Shown in pieces: positions 59,401 through 64,000 of a DNA stretch of 64,000 nucleotides; position 1 is the stretch's first letter; each line of letters opens with the position of its first letter. The notes under the pieces are model-generated. The model saw only the letters and a program-made list of their open reading frames with translations. It did not search any database and was not told where the DNA came from. The stretch is taken from NCBI RefSeq assembly GCF_932526225.1, contig NC_064034.1:7984001-8048000 (forward strand), given 5' to 3'. The stretch comes from Nematostella vectensis (lineage: Eukaryota; Cnidaria; Anthozoa; Actiniaria; Edwardsiidae). Made by a program: the position numbers and the translations under genes.

Positions 59401-59688
59401 GACGCAAATGTAGCTATTTATAGTCTATAGTGTATTTTTGCTTGGTCGCGTATATAGCGTTATTTGTAAATAGACCATTAGTAGATGTGTACTTGATGTA
59501 AAAAAAAAAAAGAAAAGAAAACGATCAAGATTGCGGTGTTTCTTTTGTTCTCTTTGACTCAGGAATAGACGTCTAATGCCTCCCGTTTAAAGAAAAAGAA
59601 CTTGCAAGACAATTATCATTTACGCAAAAAAATTTCCATATCTTTAACATTTGTCAGAAGAAGAGTTTTTGAAGAAGAGTTTTATTAT

Positions 59689-59694
59689 AATAAA
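59689..59694 (+). promoter_or_regulatory. possible poly(A) signal of the GPCR gene
   Basis: AATAAA about 290 bp downstream of the stop codon, in AT-rich sequence. Confidence 0.4.
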
Positions 59695-60640
59695 TTAATT
59701 GTAAACGTGTTATTATGACCCAAAAGTACTGCAATATTTTTAACCTGATAATTCTCAATGCCTAATCTCAGTATGATTGCGCATCTCCCATTCAATTATA
59801 TAAAACGCAGACATCCGTGGTACGACAATAAGGATTTTCTTTACAATGTTAGAAAGAAATGTGTTTATCTTGGTCTTTCTAAACGTTTCTGTCATCGCCT
59901 TTAATTTTAGGTCATTCTTACGTGGTGCTTTCGTGTTTGTCGACCTTTTAATGAGGAACACGGTCGGTAATTTACCGTCATATCTCGACGATGGATAGAA
60001 TGCGCATGTTCATAAAAGTGGAGGTTCATAAATGCTAAAATTGCTGGATAATAAATGTAACAATATCAATTCTTGTTCCGTATAATATATTTAAATTGGA
60101 ATAAAGAACCCCCTTAGATGTTTCAACTCCGCTGAGACACGTGCGCCAGGGTTTGGTCAGAAAGTATTAGCGTAAAATGCGTTTTCATCCAGGTACCTTT
60201 TACTTCTAGGAACCATATGAATTCCGCCATTTTCTCTCTGAACAACTTTATGTAAAAAATGATAATAATAAAAAAATAAAAATGATTCAAGCTCATCACC
60301 CTCCTGGCAGCTGAAATGCTGATTCACGAGAGCGCAGATACTACGTGGTCGAGTCGAAGGCATGGAAGGAGCCTCAGGTAGCTGCCGTAGTCTGGCTACG
60401 GAAGACAGATTAGATCGAGATTGTTTTTGTTTTTTTGCACTCTGGGATTACTCTTACTCGGGTCAAGGTCGAGCTGCGGACGGATATTAAAGTGACATCA
60501 TTAGGAAGCTTCAGTATTTGGGATAGTCCTCGAAACTGTGAATCGGCGTATCTTTCCCCTAAACAGGAAAACCGGGCACGAAGAAGATCCTTGCAATCAT
60601 TCGGCGAATTTTGCTCTTAGTAGATATCTATCCATGTTTT

Positions 60641-60985
60641 ACCCTTTCCCCAAACTAGCGCCGTCACCACCACCCTGTCTCCCCCCAAAAAGCGCCGTCA
60701 CCACCACCCTGTCTCCCCCCAAAAAGCGCCGTCACCACCACCCTCCCTCTCCCCCAAACTAGCGCCGTCACAACCACCCTCCCTCTCCCCCAAATAAGCG
60801 CCGTCACCATCACCCTCCCTCCCCCAACTAAGCGCCGTCACCAACACCCTTTCTCCCCAAAAAAGGTGCCGTCACAACCACCCTCCCTTCCCCAAATAAG
60901 CGCCGTCACCATCACCCTCCCTCCCCCAACTAAGCGCCGTCACCAACACCCTTCCTCCCCCAAATAAGCGCTTTCATCCACCCGC
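60641..60985. repeat. minisatellite, about 36-bp unit
   Basis: About nine degenerate tandem copies of a unit built on AGCGCCGTCACCACCACCCT followed by a CCCTCCCCCAAA-type tail. Repeats are adjacent without unique spacers. Confidence 0.88.
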
Positions 60986-61678
60986 CTCGATTCAAAATAA
61001 CAATCATTTTTTTTTATGAATATCACAAACGTTACATACAATATTATATTGATTTCGTTTTCTTATTGTTTAAAGTTAGTTACTTTTATAGTACTTGATG
61101 CTATCTACCCATTCTCGTATACGGGAAATAAGTGTTTTCTTCTATTTTGCAAAGTGGCATGCATTTTGCACCAGACAATAACGGGTGAGACAACTAAAAC
61201 TTGATTATCAGTGATAAAAAGATAATGATAACACTCCATCCGCACTTTGTCTTACAGGATGTGATATGCCCGGGCGTTACCGTGTCTATATCTTCACACT
61301 ATGATAGTGTTAGGTTAGAGCAACGAGCGACTTTGTACATCTACTGCTCCGCAACCGGAATAGTATAATCTTCCTTGGATTATGCGCCATCACGAAATGA
61401 TATCCGTGATGTCTTATCGTTTGTGTCCGTCTGTAAATCTGCTTATGTGTCCGTCTGTCTATCTGTATGTGTCCGTCTGTTATTGTCAGTCTTTTAGTCC
61501 GTCCTTTCGTAGCTCACCAGCCGCCTGCTGACCCAGTGCTCCTCGTCCCTTTGCGCGCCACAGGGTTCCCGATGGTCGAGAAACAATCCAAAATAAAAAC
61601 TGTTATCCCGAATGAGAGCCAGCTAGCAGGCTAGTATCCTTTACTTGCACAATATAATAACGTGTTAGAAAACTTTTA

Positions 61679-63229
61679 TTAACGCTCGTTGAACTTGACC
61701 CTCAGTGGTCTGTCCGGGACGGTCAATAAAATCATGGTCGGCTCCACCTCTTCCTCCCCCTCGGGGTACGTCACCTCATACCGCTGAGCAATCCTCGCTG
61801 TCAACACATGCACTTCCTGTTCCGCCAGCCGTCGCCCCACGCACATCCGGCGACCGAACCCAAACGGAATGGACGCGAACGTGTTCTTGACCCTGTCCTC
61901 GACTGGCGCTTCTCCTCTCAGCCATCTCTCCGGACGGAAACTGTTAGGATGAGGGAATAAAGCCTCGTCTCTGCCCATGAAACCCTGATGGATAAAAGCA
62001 GTTGTGCCTGCAGGAACATGGTATCCCCTAAGGATCAGGTCTTGTTCCATTCGACGGGGTAGAACTGCGACAATGGGATACATTCTCAGGGTCTCTTTGA
62101 TCCAAGCTTTAAGGTAAGGCAGGCTTGAGAGGGTGTTCACAGTGATAGGTTCCCCAGGCTTGAGCACAGTGGAGACCTCGTGATGTAGTTTTTGCTGCTC
62201 AGTGGGGTTTTGGCTCATCATATAGAGAACCCATAGCATTGTGTTTGAAGTCGTGTCGACGCCAGCGAATAGCAGATCGATGACGCTGGCTAGGAGATCA
62301 TTCTCTGTGAGCTTACCACTGGAGAGAAGGAACCGGAAGAAATCGGGTTTATCTTCCGAACTCTCCAGTTCAGTTTTCATGAGTTCTATCTTCTTCTCCT
62401 CCACAAGAGCTCCAGTGTATTCATACATCGTATCCATGCTTTGGATAAATCTCTTGTAGGTGGGAGTCTCGTATATTTTATGGAACCATTGTGGGATCAA
62501 CAACAGAGAGGAGATACATGAAAAAAAATCACCAACAGCATCAATGAACGCTTGTGCATCCGGATCCACGTGATCGTCGAGACAGCCGAACCGTTTATCG
62601 AACAAAACCGTCGAGATATTTTCAAATGACCAACGAAACAACTCGTTTTCGAGATCATGAACTTCGTACTCCTTCGGCGAGTTGGCAGGTCCTCGCAGTT
62701 TATGTATCTTTATGAGAAATTCATTCGTAATGGCGTCAAAGGTTGGACAATAAGCGGCTACTTCGGGAGGTCGAAGCATTTTCTTGCTAAGCACAGTTCT
62801 GTGTTTGTACCACTCCTCGCCAACTGCAAACGCGAGACCTGGAGGGACTTGTCTTAGCTGACGATATTGGTCTATCAACGGGAGGAGAGACCGCTTAGGA
62901 AATTTAGATTCCGAGCGGAGCACCATTTGTACATCGTCGGGGTCACTGATGCTAACAACTGAACCCACTCCTGGCAACTCTTGGCGCAAGATTTTGCCGT
63001 ATTTTTCGAAGTTCTTCTTCTCCAAATTGAAAATTGCTTTGCCTAATGTTGTGCTTCTTGTCTCTAACAGTGTCTGCCAGGATGTGCCCAGTAGAGGGAG
63101 ACACGGAGGCCCAGGGATTTGGTCAAATGCTAGGATGGTTTCGGGTTTGTTTGTTGCGTTATTAACTGTGGTGAGACAGCGAAAAGCAGCCCTACTGCCC
63201 CTTCTGCATCCTTTTCTTGTAAGCAGCAT
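61679..63229 (-). CDS. mitochondrial-type cytochrome P450
   Basis: A single open frame of 516 residues from ATG 63229; the frame is open for 13 further codons upstream but only from a GTG. The first 30 residues are basic with no acidic residue and no hydrophobic anchor (MLLTRKGCRRGSRAAFR), as expected of a mitochondrial import signal, and are followed by the hinge IPGPP. The oxygen-activating I-helix reads FAGVDTTSN (D325-T327). K-helix KETLR supplies E379 and R382, followed by FRPERW and the haem loop FGFGRRMCVGRR with ligand C463. The Arg pair around the Cys and the PERW box resemble the CYP11/24/27 clan, whose members take electrons from adrenodoxin. The substrate is unknown. Absence of introns is notable next to the multi-exon genes in this window. 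Confidence 0.93.
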   Translation of the reverse strand: MLLTRKGCRRGSRAAFRCLTTVNNATNKPETILAFDQIPGPPCLPLLGTSWQTLLETRSTTLGKAIFNLEKKNFEKYGKILRQELPGVGSVVSISDPDDVQMVLRSESKFPKRSLLPLIDQYRQLRQVPPGLAFAVGEEWYKHRTVLSKKMLRPPEVAAYCPTFDAITNEFLIKIHKLRGPANSPKEYEVHDLENELFRWSFENISTVLFDKRFGCLDDHVDPDAQAFIDAVGDFFSCISSLLLIPQWFHKIYETPTYKRFIQSMDTMYEYTGALVEEKKIELMKTELESSEDKPDFFRFLLSSGKLTENDLLASVIDLLFAGVDTTSNTMLWVLYMMSQNPTEQQKLHHEVSTVLKPGEPITVNTLSSLPYLKAWIKETLRMYPIVAVLPRRMEQDLILRGYHVPAGTTAFIHQGFMGRDEALFPHPNSFRPERWLRGEAPVEDRVKNTFASIPFGFGRRMCVGRRLAEQEVHVLTARIAQRYEVTYPEGEEEVEPTMILLTVPDRPLRVKFNER

Positions 63230-64000
63230 CTGGACGGAGTGCTGGTCACTATAAAGATCATAAATCACAGCATACGAATTGTACTATTGACATTGGCATT
63301 CGAGATAGGCATTATGCAAAACGAAAGAAAACAATTTAGGGCTCTTTGTTGTTGTGGATAGCGTGACAAATAAGCACATACAGCGTTTTGAATTCGTTTT
63401 GAATGTTCAAATTCTAAAACCACAGAGAGTAGGGTACAAACGGGACACTCCATGTGTGCGAGATTTGTTATTGAATATCAAAGACGATGCAATGTCTCTT
63501 ATATAAAAAAAGGGTTACGCTGTCTTGCGTCTGGTTATAGTCGATAAGTACAATATATTTCAATATTGCAACTTAGAATTTTTTCGTTGACGGCTTGAAA
63601 CTTCGAACAGAACCTTCGAGTAAACCGTTTATGCGACAAGCGTTTTGGTTTTTAAAATAAGCACATTGAATTTCTTCTTGGCGTACTTCAAGACACTCTT
63701 TTGAGATGTATACTAATATTTTTATATTAAAATCATTCCCTTCTAGTACAGGTTAATTTCTGTTAGTTTGTTTTTGTGTCAATTTTCTGTTTTGATTTAC
63801 GTGTCGTCAAGCATAATACGAACAAACGCGAACAAAAGAGCATTTTGTTTCGCAAAATAATAATAGTGCGGGGTCTCTCTCCTGATAAATTATAATAATC
63901 ATCATAAAATAACTAAGCGCGCTTTTCCAGTCCATAATAAATCGTTTGATGTCTGTATTTATATGTTTTATTCTTTTTTGGCACAAAATTCACTGAATAA
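63230..64000. other. upstream region of the P450 gene
   Basis: AT-rich, with no gene seen. TATATAAG on the - strand near 63498-63505 could be a distal promoter element, about 270 bp from the ATG. Confidence 0.4.

Larger units (their letters stand above)
59401..61678. other. intergenic DNA between the GPCR and P450 genes
   Basis: Apart from the 3' UTR of the GPCR, the minisatellite at 60641-60985 and a GTCCGTCTGT-rich stretch near 61423-61480, I see no gene, RNA or transposon end. Confidence 0.5.

Noticed and set aside
60641-60985. Regular repeats resembling a CRISPR array
   Set aside because: The units adjoin without unique spacers, vary in sequence and lie in animal DNA; this is a minisatellite.

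Overview
The window looks like nuclear DNA of an animal, most likely an anthozoan cnidarian such as a sea anemone (inference). Genes have short GT-AG introns, a C2H2 Kruppel-like factor, a class A GPCR, a mitochondrial-type P450 and metalloproteinases ending in a ShKT domain. Much of the DNA is young repeats with long poly-C tracts.

Layout. 659-1775 (+): two-exon Kruppel-like factor. 1776-5717: intergenic DNA with no gene seen. 5723-11067: a complete LTR retrotransposon with identical 5-bp target duplications, LTRs differing at one base in 249, and one unbroken gag-pol frame. It appears to use self-priming of the Tf1 type rather than a tRNA primer. 11308-13906 (-): five-exon NADH-cytochrome b5 reductase-like gene (CYB5RL). 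14399-55955: head-to-tail array of five about 7.0-7.5 kb units, each with one complete six-exon secreted matrix metalloproteinase gene on the - strand. The predicted product order is signal peptide, cysteine-switch propeptide, furin site, catalytic domain, Pro-rich hinge, ShKT domain. The units are mosaics of each other and carry several MITEs. 55956-58356: no gene recognised. 58357-59400 (+): single-exon class A GPCR. 60641-60985: minisatellite. 61679-63229 (-): single-exon mitochondrial-type cytochrome P450.

The most interesting item is a 5,028-bp DNA transposon (38385-43412) inserted in intron 3 of the fourth metalloproteinase copy; the other four copies show the empty site. It has perfect 10-bp inverted ends and two convergent genes. 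The + strand gene assembles from 14 exons with matching phases into a 664-residue protein. Its acidic and zinc-ligand residues reproduce the RAG1 core layout, with the same local spacings as RAG1 D708-C727-C730 and H937-H942-E962. The - strand gene encodes a chromodomain protein. A RAG1-like core gene facing a histone-reader gene inside one transposon parallels RAG1/RAG2, but the ends (CATATC, no clear 5-bp duplication) do not look like Transib or RAG elements.

All exon structures were derived by reading splice sites and phases by eye; no alignment or search was run.
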